IMG/VR virus record: IMGVR_UViG_3300025121_000027
Coordinates: 43,006-107,005 of that record
Length of the DNA: 64,000 nt
Origin: a virus
Reading direction: 5' to 3' (one strand)
Positions within the stretch are counted from its first letter, which is position 1; each line of letters opens with the position of its first letter. The translations under genes were made by a program, and so were the position numbers. A model generated the notes under the pieces. It was not told the origin of the DNA. It saw nothing but the letters and a program-made list of their open reading frames with translations, and ran no database searches. Shown here piece by piece: positions 8,040-16,357 of the stretch.

Positions 8040-9191
8040 ATGAAGAAAATGTTTTTTCTTATTTTAGCGTGTTTTGCGCTAATGCTGAATACAAGTACCC
8101 TTTTTGCTGCCGCGCGTCCTGACGGCAAAAAGACTATGTATTTAGCTACTGCTTTATCAGGCGGTGCTTCTGGCGCATTAGATGCTTTTGATATTACTGG
8201 AGCTGGCACTCCAAATACTTATGATTTGGTAGATGGCGACACTTGTATTGTTACTACTTTAAGTAGTACTACTGGTACTTCTTATAGTTATGTTTTTGAT
8301 GTTGATGGGACAGATGCAGAATCTTCTCCATCTATAATTAGGCCAGACGATTATGATACTGCTGGTGTGTGGCGTCTTGCAGTAGTATCAATGGAGTCTT
8401 TAGCTCTCGTTCCTTCTACTTCTCCAGGCTTTGATCTTTATGATTCTGATAATCCGGGTACAGATAAATGGACAGCATCATTTGAAGCAGCCTATGTGGA
8501 TGGAGCAGACGGAGCAGAAAATAGCGATATTTTGATTTATATCAATCAGGGCGGTACAAAAACGCTTGTTCTCCAGTTTGATGAATCAGATGATCAATGG
8601 GAGACTTCTAAAGCGATTAACTCTTCTGGTGGGTTTGTAGGGGCTTTAACTGGGAATGCTTCTACGGCTACGGCAGCAGCTTCTCAAGCAATCACGGATA
8701 ATGCTATCATCACGGCAGATGCGGCAGATATAGCAGATAATGACTATGCCAAGTTCACAGCAAATGGTGTAGAGGGCCGATCTTATTCCGAAGTACTTTC
8801 AGACATCGGAGCGGCGGCAACTGCACACACTACGCAGTACTCGGCAACTCCTGTAGTCGATGACGCCGATAACTTTGATGATAACTTCACCAGTGATAAT
8901 CTCTACGGCGGGACTTTCATCGCTAACGCTGCCGGAACCATTATACTTCCCGATCCCGCCGTTGGCATGAATTTCACAATAGTACTGGAAACGACCGGCG
9001 CAGTAATCGTTGACCCGCTCGACACCGGAACCGCCGACACAATCGTAATGAACGGGCTTGCTGCTGCCGCTGATGAAAACATCACGGCGGGCGCTACGGG
9101 TGCATTAGGGGATATGTGTGTCTTCCAATACAGAGCCGCAAATAGTTGGATGGCGACTTGTACCGGATGGGCTGAAGCTACACCTCCGTAA
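8040..9191 (+). CDS. Exported fibre-like protein with Sec signal peptide
   Basis: 383 residues from the ATG at 8040, preceded by AGAGGA. Residues 1-23 are a clear signal peptide (MKKMFFLILACF..., cleavage near LFAAA). The body is Gly/Ala/Thr/Asp rich and beta-predicted. The C-terminal third (GGTFIANAAGTIILPDPAVGM...) resembles C-terminal regions of phage tail proteins. Base composition changes within the gene: the first half is AT-rich like the phage, the second half clearly more GC-rich. That suggests a recombinant origin. First of six successive exported proteins. Confidence 0.65.
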   Translation: MKKMFFLILACFALMLNTSTLFAAARPDGKKTMYLATALSGGASGALDAFDITGAGTPNTYDLVDGDTCIVTTLSSTTGTSYSYVFDVDGTDAESSPSIIRPDDYDTAGVWRLAVVSMESLALVPSTSPGFDLYDSDNPGTDKWTASFEAAYVDGADGAENSDILIYINQGGTKTLVLQFDESDDQWETSKAINSSGGFVGALTGNASTATAAASQAITDNAIITADAADIADNDYAKFTANGVEGRSYSEVLSDIGAAATAHTTQYSATPVVDDADNFDDNFTSDNLYGGTFIANAAGTIILPDPAVGMNFTIVLETTGAVIVDPLDTGTADTIVMNGLAAAADENITAGATGALGDMCVFQYRAANSWMATCTGWAEATPP

Positions 9192-9203
9192 TAAGGGGAT
9201 TAT

Positions 9204-9977
9204 ATGAAAAGAATAACATCAGTAGTTTTAATACTTCTGGCTTTCGCGGCTCTGGCTTATGGCGGGTTGCTGCAAGAACGGCAGGCGGCTGTGGTTGCGG
9301 CGCGGTCGGTGCCGGTGGCTTCCAGTTATACTGATGTTCTATTCCATTGGGGCGCTGAGAACACCATGGACGCAGATAAGGGTAGTGTCACCGGCACAAA
9401 TAACGGCGCTGTTTTTGATTCGACAACCTACAAAGTTGGGTCTTATTCCATCGAGCGCGATGGTAATAATGATAATGTTGTTTTTGCTATATCTACTTCG
9501 CACTTAGAAAAGGAGGGCGGGCAGATAGGGTTTTGGTGGTACAACGGCAACGGCTATCAGGCAGCCTCCCTTAATCGCATCCTGACGATTGTAGACACAG
9601 GCGGTGACGATTCAATTGTTTTGAAAGTGCATTCCAGCGGCGGGCTTTCGCTTTATTGGGACTCGCAAGCCGCATCTTCGGACGCAGCAGAATATACAGC
9701 CGCCGCCCTATCGACATCAACATGGTATTACATCGTGCTTTTTTGGCATCAAGGCGATGCTGGAAATGATCTAATCCTGACAATCTATGATGAGGCGGGG
9801 TCGGTGGCTGGATCGGCTACCGATGCGAATATCACCGCCTTTACTGATGATCCGAGCACACTGACAATTTTTACTGCAACATCCGACGCTCACCGATCCA
9901 ATGTAGACAACTTCATAATTTCAAACGACGAAACCAGGGATATGTTGGCGGTGCGTGATGTTACGAATTTTAATTAA
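9204..9977 (+). CDS. Exported LamG/concanavalin-like protein
   Basis: 257 residues. A signal peptide (residues 1-20, ITSVVLILLAFAALAYG) is followed by a jelly-roll type domain: VLFHWGAENTMDADKGSVTGTNNGAVFDSTT, GSYSIERDG and TSTWYYIVLFWHQ are typical of LamG-like carbohydrate-binding sandwich domains. GC-rich for this genome. Its C-terminal end overlaps the next gene by about 20 bases. Likely exported to the periplasm or surface; ligand unknown. Confidence 0.65.
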   Translation: MKRITSVVLILLAFAALAYGGLLQERQAAVVAARSVPVASSYTDVLFHWGAENTMDADKGSVTGTNNGAVFDSTTYKVGSYSIERDGNNDNVVFAISTSHLEKEGGQIGFWWYNGNGYQAASLNRILTIVDTGGDDSIVLKVHSSGGLSLYWDSQAASSDAAEYTAAALSTSTWYYIVLFWHQGDAGNDLILTIYDEAGSVAGSATDANITAFTDDPSTLTIFTATSDAHRSNVDNFIISNDETRDMLAVRDVTNFN

Positions 9978-11430
9978 ACTTGCGGCTTTATGCCTGTTAC
10001 TGCCGGCTGTCTGCCTCGGGGAAACGTACCTTGACTTTGAGGAGTTTCCCGTAACAACCGGCAGCGTACCTGGCGATTCAACAAATTGGGAGTATAGTTC
10101 AAACACTACAAACAACTACCCAGCGAATGTCGAGTCTAACACTTCTGGATGGAAAACGAAGAGTTATTTATCCGATGGGTATAATTGGTTTTACAGGGTC
10201 CAATCTTTTCAGGGTGATGGGTGTGATGACCATTATGGCCTAAAGACCTTCGGATACTTAACGATTTCATCAAATGGGTATACCGGAAATGCTCTCCAAT
10301 ACACCGTAACAGGTGGTCTTAGGGACGGAAATTGCTCCACGCTCTATGGCACCGAACTATATTGCAGAGAGCAGTATAGCGGGCCTGAAGATGTCTATAC
10401 ATCTGGCGAAATCGGGCATCCTTATATCTATTTCAAAAAGCTGAATAGCACATTGACGGCGCGGAACACGTCGGCTTTTTCTCAGATCACAGATAAAAAC
10501 AGGTGGTCAGTTTATGTTTATCTGCCGAGTGGGTATGATAATGGGGCTGGTGGTAGTTCGCCGGTAGGTGCTTCTGCTGTTAGCAAGACTTCGCAGGTTG
10601 GTATATTCCGCGACCCTGCCAGCACCGCGTATCATCATTATTTCAACTTCTGCACGCAGGGCGGTGGTTGGGCAAAGTTCCAAATAGAAGAAACCACCAA
10701 CGGCGATAACGCTACAGACGGATCGACACGATACATCCCCAACCTCCTGACAAGCACATGGCAATTTTATATCACAACCTTGCCATATGCCGGAAATGCC
10801 ACTCCACCATATAATGTTCTTTACGATAATTTGTCTTTTGATTCGGACGCATACGCCAATCAGAACAACGAGACTATCTCGAACATCGCCATTATGTATA
10901 ACGGTAGCGGCGGGTGGGAAATTTCACTGAATGATAAATATAAAGATGCGACGACTGTCCGCTCGTATGCGACCTATGAACTTCGTTACTCCTTGTCAGG
11001 AGCTATAACAAACGAGAATTGGAATAGTGCCACTCCCGCTCAAATTACAGCAGACAGTAGATTCAGAATCCTCGCTCGGACTGACGGAAAATTCCAGAAG
11101 TGGGTAACGTACAGTCAATTTGTGTGGGCTCCATTTACCTTAGAGGTAGAAGACACGGCAGCTTTAACAGGTGGATCAACTGTGTACTTCGCGGTTAAAG
11201 ATATTAGTCAAAATCCGGCAGATTTAACAGACCCAGTTGACGGAATCAACGGCTATTGGGCGACAAGCCAAGGCGGTAGAGATTATGTCGCTCAGTCAGC
11301 ATACTTCGATTATGCGAACGACGAAGCCGCATTACCACTGATAAAAAGGATCAGCTACACCATCGCGGGGGTCGGAATCCGCCGCATGTCCGGCTCAGGC
11401 GCAGTAATACGCGGAGGAAGTTATAGATAG
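9958..11430 (+). CDS. Exported beta-sandwich protein
   Basis: 490 residues when started at the ATG at 9958 (a GTG three bases earlier is also possible). Signal peptide over residues 1-20 (LAALCLLLPAVCLGE). The mature protein begins TYLDFEEFP and is rich in Tyr, Asn, Gly and Thr, like secreted polysaccharide-binding or lyase-type sandwich domains. Catalytic residues cannot be assigned. It overlaps the previous gene and shares its raised GC content. Function unknown. Confidence 0.6.
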   Translation: MLRILIKLAALCLLLPAVCLGETYLDFEEFPVTTGSVPGDSTNWEYSSNTTNNYPANVESNTSGWKTKSYLSDGYNWFYRVQSFQGDGCDDHYGLKTFGYLTISSNGYTGNALQYTVTGGLRDGNCSTLYGTELYCREQYSGPEDVYTSGEIGHPYIYFKKLNSTLTARNTSAFSQITDKNRWSVYVYLPSGYDNGAGGSSPVGASAVSKTSQVGIFRDPASTAYHHYFNFCTQGGGWAKFQIEETTNGDNATDGSTRYIPNLLTSTWQFYITTLPYAGNATPPYNVLYDNLSFDSDAYANQNNETISNIAIMYNGSGGWEISLNDKYKDATTVRSYATYELRYSLSGAITNENWNSATPAQITADSRFRILARTDGKFQKWVTYSQFVWAPFTLEVEDTAALTGGSTVYFAVKDISQNPADLTDPVDGINGYWATSQGGRDYVAQSAYFDYANDEAALPLIKRISYTIAGVGIRRMSGSGAVIRGGSYR

Positions 11431-11484
11431 AAAGGCGAACATGAAATGAATAGCAGCAACTTTTACTTTTAGGACATTAAAATA

Positions 11485-11934
11485 ATGTTTTATCTTATAT
11501 CTTCAGAAGCAATAAGAAAAGAGTTGAAACAGTTTGATATCTTCTTTGGAAAGAAGATATCAACAACTGAAAGTTTACTTGATACAAAATTTATTCTCTT
11601 ATCAAAAGAAGAACTAAAAGAAACAATACAATGGGCTAATGGTAGAATAGCAGAAAATTACAATGTAAAACCAGAAGAAGTAAAGAGTTTGTGGAAATCA
11701 TTGAAACATGATTGTGATGATTTTGCTAACGAACTTTGTACTTTTTCAAATATGCGTTTTGCTTTAATGAAAGAAGCAACTGCTTCACCAGCAATTTTTA
11801 GAGTGATAGTAGATAGAAATCCACTTCCTCATGCTTTCAATATGTGTTTTACACAGCAAGGAATTTGGTATGCTGATCTTTCAAGAGGTGTAGATATATG
11901 GCAGGAAAATCCAACCATATTAGGATTCGGATGA
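11485..11934 (+). CDS. Transglutaminase/papain-like cysteine peptidase-like protein
   Basis: 149 residues. Cys77 (KHDCDDFA), His116 (PHAFNM) and Asp131 (WYADLSRG) are spaced as in small phage and bacterial transglutaminase-like cysteine peptidases. The DCDD start of the catalytic helix and the HAFN strand are the best evidence. No signal peptide. AT-rich codon use like the phage backbone, unlike the neighbours on both sides. It could process a virion or cell-wall component. The stop overlaps the next start (ATGATG). Confidence 0.6.
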   Translation: MFYLISSEAIRKELKQFDIFFGKKISTTESLLDTKFILLSKEELKETIQWANGRIAENYNVKPEEVKSLWKSLKHDCDDFANELCTFSNMRFALMKEATASPAIFRVIVDRNPLPHAFNMCFTQQGIWYADLSRGVDIWQENPTILGFG

Positions 11935-12761
11935 TGAAAAAGTATTTTATCATATCTTTTTTTATTCTACTTTGCGCTTGCGGAAAACAATACCAATTAG
12001 AGCGTACTGGTGTAGAGTTCGATGCAGACAACGATAATGTGTTCGACGACTCTTTCAAATTTGACGTGGATAATCTCTACGACGACGGCTCGGCGTTGTC
12101 TGCGGATATTCTTGCTTTACTTAAAGCAGACTCTGCTGCTGACACGGGAATAGCATTTTTCACAAATGCAAACGCTACGACTATTTTTGGGTTCACTTAC
12201 ACCGATCTTGATTTCGGCGCATTTACTGGCTCGACGATTCCAGACGATAGCGATGCGAAGGAAGCATTTCAAGCCCTTGAAACAGAAGTAGAGACAAAAG
12301 CAGACACCACAGGAACGGTTGGGGCTTTTACTCTTGCCGATCAAACAAGCCAAATAGTGGACTTTCTCAGCCTGACCGCTGGCGAAGCGATTACGGCAGG
12401 AAATCCCGTTTATGCCAAATGGGACGCCGGATTGGAAGAGATATGTATTTTTGCATACGACGCAGACGCGGCAGACGCGGCAGACTTCTTTATGCTTGGA
12501 ATAGCAAGCTCAAGCGCAAGCGCAGAAGCCGCAGTACAAGTATGGGTTGGCAAAGCGATGCTGATGAGACGCGATACCTTTTCTTTCCCCACGGCCACTT
12601 ACGGAAAGCCATTGTGGTCAACGACTACGGCGGGTGGGATTAGTTCAACACCACCTCCAACAGCCGGAGATCATGTAATCAAAATTGGTACTGCCGTTGC
12701 AGCAAACTACATTCTGTATCGCTTCAGTATTGATGATACTCAACGGGAGCCAGCCCCATGA
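11931..12761 (+). CDS. Predicted lipoprotein
   Basis: 276 residues from the ATG at 11931, overlapping the previous stop. The start has a lipoprotein signal: a hydrophobic stretch (YFIISFFILLCAC) ending in the lipobox LCAC-GK, so the cysteine at about residue 18 would be lipidated. The mature part is acidic (DADNDNVFDDSF...). Its second half (AGEAITAGNPVYAKWDAG) resembles small phage virion domains of the DUF2190 type. A lipobox on a virion-like domain is unusual. It could tether a phage-like domain to the host membrane. Confidence 0.6.
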   Translation: MMKKYFIISFFILLCACGKQYQLERTGVEFDADNDNVFDDSFKFDVDNLYDDGSALSADILALLKADSAADTGIAFFTNANATTIFGFTYTDLDFGAFTGSTIPDDSDAKEAFQALETEVETKADTTGTVGAFTLADQTSQIVDFLSLTAGEAITAGNPVYAKWDAGLEEICIFAYDADAADAADFFMLGIASSSASAEAAVQVWVGKAMLMRRDTFSFPTATYGKPLWSTTTAGGISSTPPPTAGDHVIKIGTAVAANYILYRFSIDDTQREPAP

Positions 12762-15451
12762 AGTATATCCTATCTCTTATTTTTTTACTCTTCGCGGCTC
12801 AAGCAAGTGCTGCAACCTATTACGTTACTCAAAGCGGAGATGGTTCTGGCGATGGTTCCACCTTAGGAAACGCCGCGAGCATAGCAACCCACAATGCCGG
12901 GACAGGGGTATTTGCCGACCTATCCGGCGATACCGTGAGCATGTCGGGAAATATCACAACAACCCTTCAAGCACGAACCGGAGCCACCTATGGCGGCACG
13001 GCTACCTTTACCACTTACAGCGCGAATTCCACTTCAATAAATATCTCCGGCGTCAGCAACGTCACGGTTCAAGACACCACAGTAGATTGGGACCACACCA
13101 CGGCGATGGGTTCGACCCTTATCAACTTGTATGGTATCAGGGTTATAAACAGCTCCAATATCTCAATTGATCATAATACCATCACCGAAACGCCCAATGC
13201 GATCCTTATTTATACTGATTCTGACACAGTGAGCATCACCCGCAATACTTTCCAAAGAAATACTGAAACCGGCATTTTCATGACGGCGACCTGGGACCAC
13301 CCGATAACCAACGTCACCATCGGCGGTTCGGCGGTCAACGCTAATACTTTTATCGAGAACACCTATAAGACTCTTTGGGGCAGTAATACAGTAGGTTACG
13401 ACATTCGGGCCGATCAATCTACTTCTCATTTGGTTGTCAGCCACAACCATCACTACTCCAATACCGCCAACTACATGATGTCCGCGCTACTTTTGCATGG
13501 GACTAAAAACGTGCTGGTCGAACACAACAAGATGCACGCCAACCGCGCTTTCAACGCAAGGCCGATGATCTCTATCAAGGGAGCGGACACCGCAACGACG
13601 ACAGACGCTTATAAGGCTCCATATAATATCATTATTCGCTTTAATGAGTTGTGGGACTTGGACGTAGCGTTGAATCCGTACACCGCTCCGGCTCAAGATG
13701 GTATATCGGTATCCGGCAACTGGCACGACATTTATATTTACGGCAACTGGATTCGTGACGCCGATATGGGGATTGATTTTAACCCCGGCAACTGGTCGTC
13801 TCCTGCGACAGATACAGACGGGGTGCATGTTTACAATGGGTTTGTTTGGGCCAATATAATTCAGGATTCCGTAACTGGCTTGTCGATCACTGAATACTCC
13901 GCGACTGACCGTTTCCAAAAGATTTACTACCTAAACAACACCGTCCACAATGCTGGCGCGTTTTTATTGGCAGCATCAGGCAATCGCCTGGAAAACGTCT
14001 ATGTGAAGAACAACATAATCCACACTTCTCCGAACGGTTCTTATACTTTCCGCGCTCCCGTTCCGACAAGCTACACGGTTGAAACAGATTATAATATGCA
14101 CTGGCCCTCAAGCCATGCCAATGTATACTGGCAAAATTCTGCCTCTTGTACTCCGTGCGCTTATAATTCTGCCAATGTACCAACAGGCCAAGGAGACAAT
14201 GACCTTTCAGCCGACCCTCTGTGGATGAACTGGCACCCAGGAGATTATCGACTTTCGGTCGGCTCCACGGCTATCGGCGCAGGCGTGACAGTAGCAAATA
14301 CAGATCTACCATCATTTGACAATCTAATTACGATTCAAGGTGTTACATATTGTAATAATAGTAGCGGCTCTTGCGATCAACTCTTATCTTTCGGCTATGG
14401 CCTGGGGGATGACTCTACTTTGACCATGGAGAGTTACGCTCCAACCTGGACGGCCAGATCGGGGGCATGGGACTTGGGCGCAGTTCTTCACGGTGGATCG
14501 GAAGCAGATATAACCCCACCAACGGTAACGAGCGCAACGATTGATTCGACCGGACTTTTACTGACCATTTTATTTGATGAGTCCTGCACTGGGAATGCCG
14601 GGTTTACTATCACGCCGTCTGGTGGCGCGGCCACACTGACCTATGCCAGCGGGACCGGGCCAAATCGAGTTTATGATATATCCCGCGCTATCGACTATGA
14701 CGAAACCGTTACCTTTTCTTATACAGCCGGTGATGTTGAGGACATAGCAACCAACGCACTCGCGACCATTACTACCGTAGCCGTTGTAAACAACTCCAAT
14801 GAGGGATATACGGCGGCAACGGGATTGATTCGGAACAAAGTGCCTGACCCGGTTTGTAACCTTGTGACAAACCCCACAATTAATAAAGTGGCATATGCTC
14901 CAGCGCCGTCACCTACTCCGTCATATGCATGTTCCGAAACTGCATACAGATCAGTTACACAAAGCGGAACACTCAAAGACTCTCTTGCTGATAGCTATCT
15001 GAGAATATTTTGGGGGCAAGTAATTACAGCCGGGGAAGCTGACAGGGATATTTGCACAGTCACTTGGGACATTTCCAGAACAGCGGGAGATACCAGTAGT
15101 AAAACGTATGTCACCGAAATCTGGTCACTCGGTGGAAGCAACGAACTTGATACTCTCTTGGGCCAGTCCGATACATTGACCGGGTTCAATTCTGCGTCCA
15201 CAACAAGAGTCACTTTTACTTTCAGCCCCGCCGTAACAGCAGCAGCGGGCAACGCTATAATTTTGCGAAGGTACAACACAACAGATGGAGATGCTTCAAA
15301 CTATATCTCGGTGCATTACGTGTCCTCAAATGCTGATAGCAGCTACAGTTCAAAGGCCAGATGGCGTGATACGGGTGCGCTTGGCACGTCGGGGATTGAA
15401 ACCACGGTGGATTTAAGTGGAACATTCCACGCGTACGTTTTGGTAGAATAG
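12758..15451 (+). CDS. Exported right-handed parallel beta-helix protein
   Basis: 897 residues. Signal peptide (residues 1-18, ILSLIFLLFAAQASA), then a long beta-helix (about residues 20-480) with repeated short strands and Asn ladders (SINISGVSNVTVQDTT, NSSNISIDHNTI, KNVLVEHNKMHAN, LENVYVKNNIIH), as in pectate-lyase-like and right-handed helix proteins. A second part near 560-640 has an Ig-like domain (PPTVTSATIDSTGLLLTILFDESC). The C-terminus is another sandwich. GC content is well above the phage average, pointing to horizontal acquisition. Probably a polysaccharide-binding or depolymerising surface protein; active-site residues are not identified. Confidence 0.7.
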   Translation: MKYILSLIFLLFAAQASAATYYVTQSGDGSGDGSTLGNAASIATHNAGTGVFADLSGDTVSMSGNITTTLQARTGATYGGTATFTTYSANSTSINISGVSNVTVQDTTVDWDHTTAMGSTLINLYGIRVINSSNISIDHNTITETPNAILIYTDSDTVSITRNTFQRNTETGIFMTATWDHPITNVTIGGSAVNANTFIENTYKTLWGSNTVGYDIRADQSTSHLVVSHNHHYSNTANYMMSALLLHGTKNVLVEHNKMHANRAFNARPMISIKGADTATTTDAYKAPYNIIIRFNELWDLDVALNPYTAPAQDGISVSGNWHDIYIYGNWIRDADMGIDFNPGNWSSPATDTDGVHVYNGFVWANIIQDSVTGLSITEYSATDRFQKIYYLNNTVHNAGAFLLAASGNRLENVYVKNNIIHTSPNGSYTFRAPVPTSYTVETDYNMHWPSSHANVYWQNSASCTPCAYNSANVPTGQGDNDLSADPLWMNWHPGDYRLSVGSTAIGAGVTVANTDLPSFDNLITIQGVTYCNNSSGSCDQLLSFGYGLGDDSTLTMESYAPTWTARSGAWDLGAVLHGGSEADITPPTVTSATIDSTGLLLTILFDESCTGNAGFTITPSGGAATLTYASGTGPNRVYDISRAIDYDETVTFSYTAGDVEDIATNALATITTVAVVNNSNEGYTAATGLIRNKVPDPVCNLVTNPTINKVAYAPAPSPTPSYACSETAYRSVTQSGTLKDSLADSYLRIFWGQVITAGEADRDICTVTWDISRTAGDTSSKTYVTEIWSLGGSNELDTLLGQSDTLTGFNSASTTRVTFTFSPAVTAAAGNAIILRRYNTTDGDASNYISVHYVSSNADSSYSSKARWRDTGALGTSGIETTVDLSGTFHAYVLVE

Positions 15452-15459
15452 GAGATTAA

Positions 15460-16068
15460 ATGCAATATCTCTGGTTCATACTTCTTCTTGCTATCTATAC
15501 ACCTTCACAGGCAGCACAGGTGGTGCTCCAATGGGATGCTAATAATCCTACGCCGCAGGGCTACCGTATTTTCCAGCGGTCTGAAAATGGGCAGTATAAC
15601 TATCTTCAACCTGTATGGACTGGCACGGCTACTACAACTACTATAGAGAATTTATTTGAAGGTGTTCCGTATTACTTTGTAGCTCGCGCCTTTGTTGGTT
15701 CCGATGAAAGTGGAGACTCAAACGAAGTTATGTTTATTGCTCCTGTTATTCCAATTCCAGTAATTACTCCAGTTCCAAGCTCGGAGCCAACTCCAATGCC
15801 TCCGAAGTGCTTCCCGATTTCTGGATCAGCTGGATTTATTTCTACCATTGCTCCTGGTGAATATACTATCAAAGACAATGGTAAACTGTGGACATTGACT
15901 ATTGTTGATGTACTACCAAAGACTAACTTTTCCGGCAATATCATTACCAAGACGTTTCACAGAGAAGAGTGTAGATACTATAAATGTTTAACATGCACCG
16001 CTAATTTTGTGACCAGAGAAGCAGCTATTGCAGCAGGATATAAACCGTGCGGAACGTGTAAGCCATAA
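15460..16068 (+). CDS. Exported FN3-like protein with Ada-type metal-binding tail
   Basis: 202 residues. Signal peptide (1-18, FILLLAIYTPSQAA), a fibronectin-III-like domain (about 20-95: VVLQWDANNPTPQGYRIFQ and VPYYFVARAF), a Pro-rich linker (about 98-118), then a domain ending in FHREECRYYKCLTC...AAGYKPCGTC. The last part matches the Ada metal-binding pattern: four Cys with a preceding His, plus the AAGYKPC motif. This zinc domain is known from DNA-repair Ada proteins and also as a stand-alone tail on exported bacterial proteins. Last of the exported cassette. Confidence 0.7.
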   Translation: MQYLWFILLLAIYTPSQAAQVVLQWDANNPTPQGYRIFQRSENGQYNYLQPVWTGTATTTTIENLFEGVPYYFVARAFVGSDESGDSNEVMFIAPVIPIPVITPVPSSEPTPMPPKCFPISGSAGFISTIAPGEYTIKDNGKLWTLTIVDVLPKTNFSGNIITKTFHREECRYYKCLTCTANFVTREAAIAAGYKPCGTCKP

Positions 16069-16087
16069 AAGTATAGGAGATTGGAAG

Positions 16088-16342
16088 ATGGGGTTTGATA
16101 AGTTAAGCGATGCAAAAATAAAATTGCTTCAGTGGATGATAGGAATACTTCTAACAACTCTGACAATTAGTGGCGCATGGACAATGCAGCAAATTTATCA
16201 ACTTAAATGCGATCTACCAAAAGAGTATGTTATGCTTGAAAGATATCAAGCGGATCATAACTCGTTAGAAAGAAGCATAGATAATATAGATAAAAAGTTG
16301 GATAGATTAATAGAGAGAAGCGGTTGTATTGATAAGCAATAA
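16088..16342 (+). CDS. Small membrane protein with coiled coil (holin/spanin-like)
   Basis: 84 residues from the ATG at 16088 (GGAGATTGGAAG upstream). One transmembrane segment (about residues 17-35, MIGILLTTLTISGAW), then a polar region with KEYVMLERYQADHNSLERSIDNIDKKLDRLIE, a predicted coiled coil. This layout is common in small phage membrane proteins near lysis or head genes (XhlA-like). A lysis-accessory function is an inference only. Confidence 0.55.
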   Translation: MGFDKLSDAKIKLLQWMIGILLTTLTISGAWTMQQIYQLKCDLPKEYVMLERYQADHNSLERSIDNIDKKLDRLIERSGCIDKQ

Positions 16343-16357
16343 AAAAGGAATACGGTT

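Noticed and set aside
12685-14183. Several open frames overlapping the beta-helix gene
   Set aside because: They are compositional shadows of the GC-rich gene and lack starts with ribosome binding sites.
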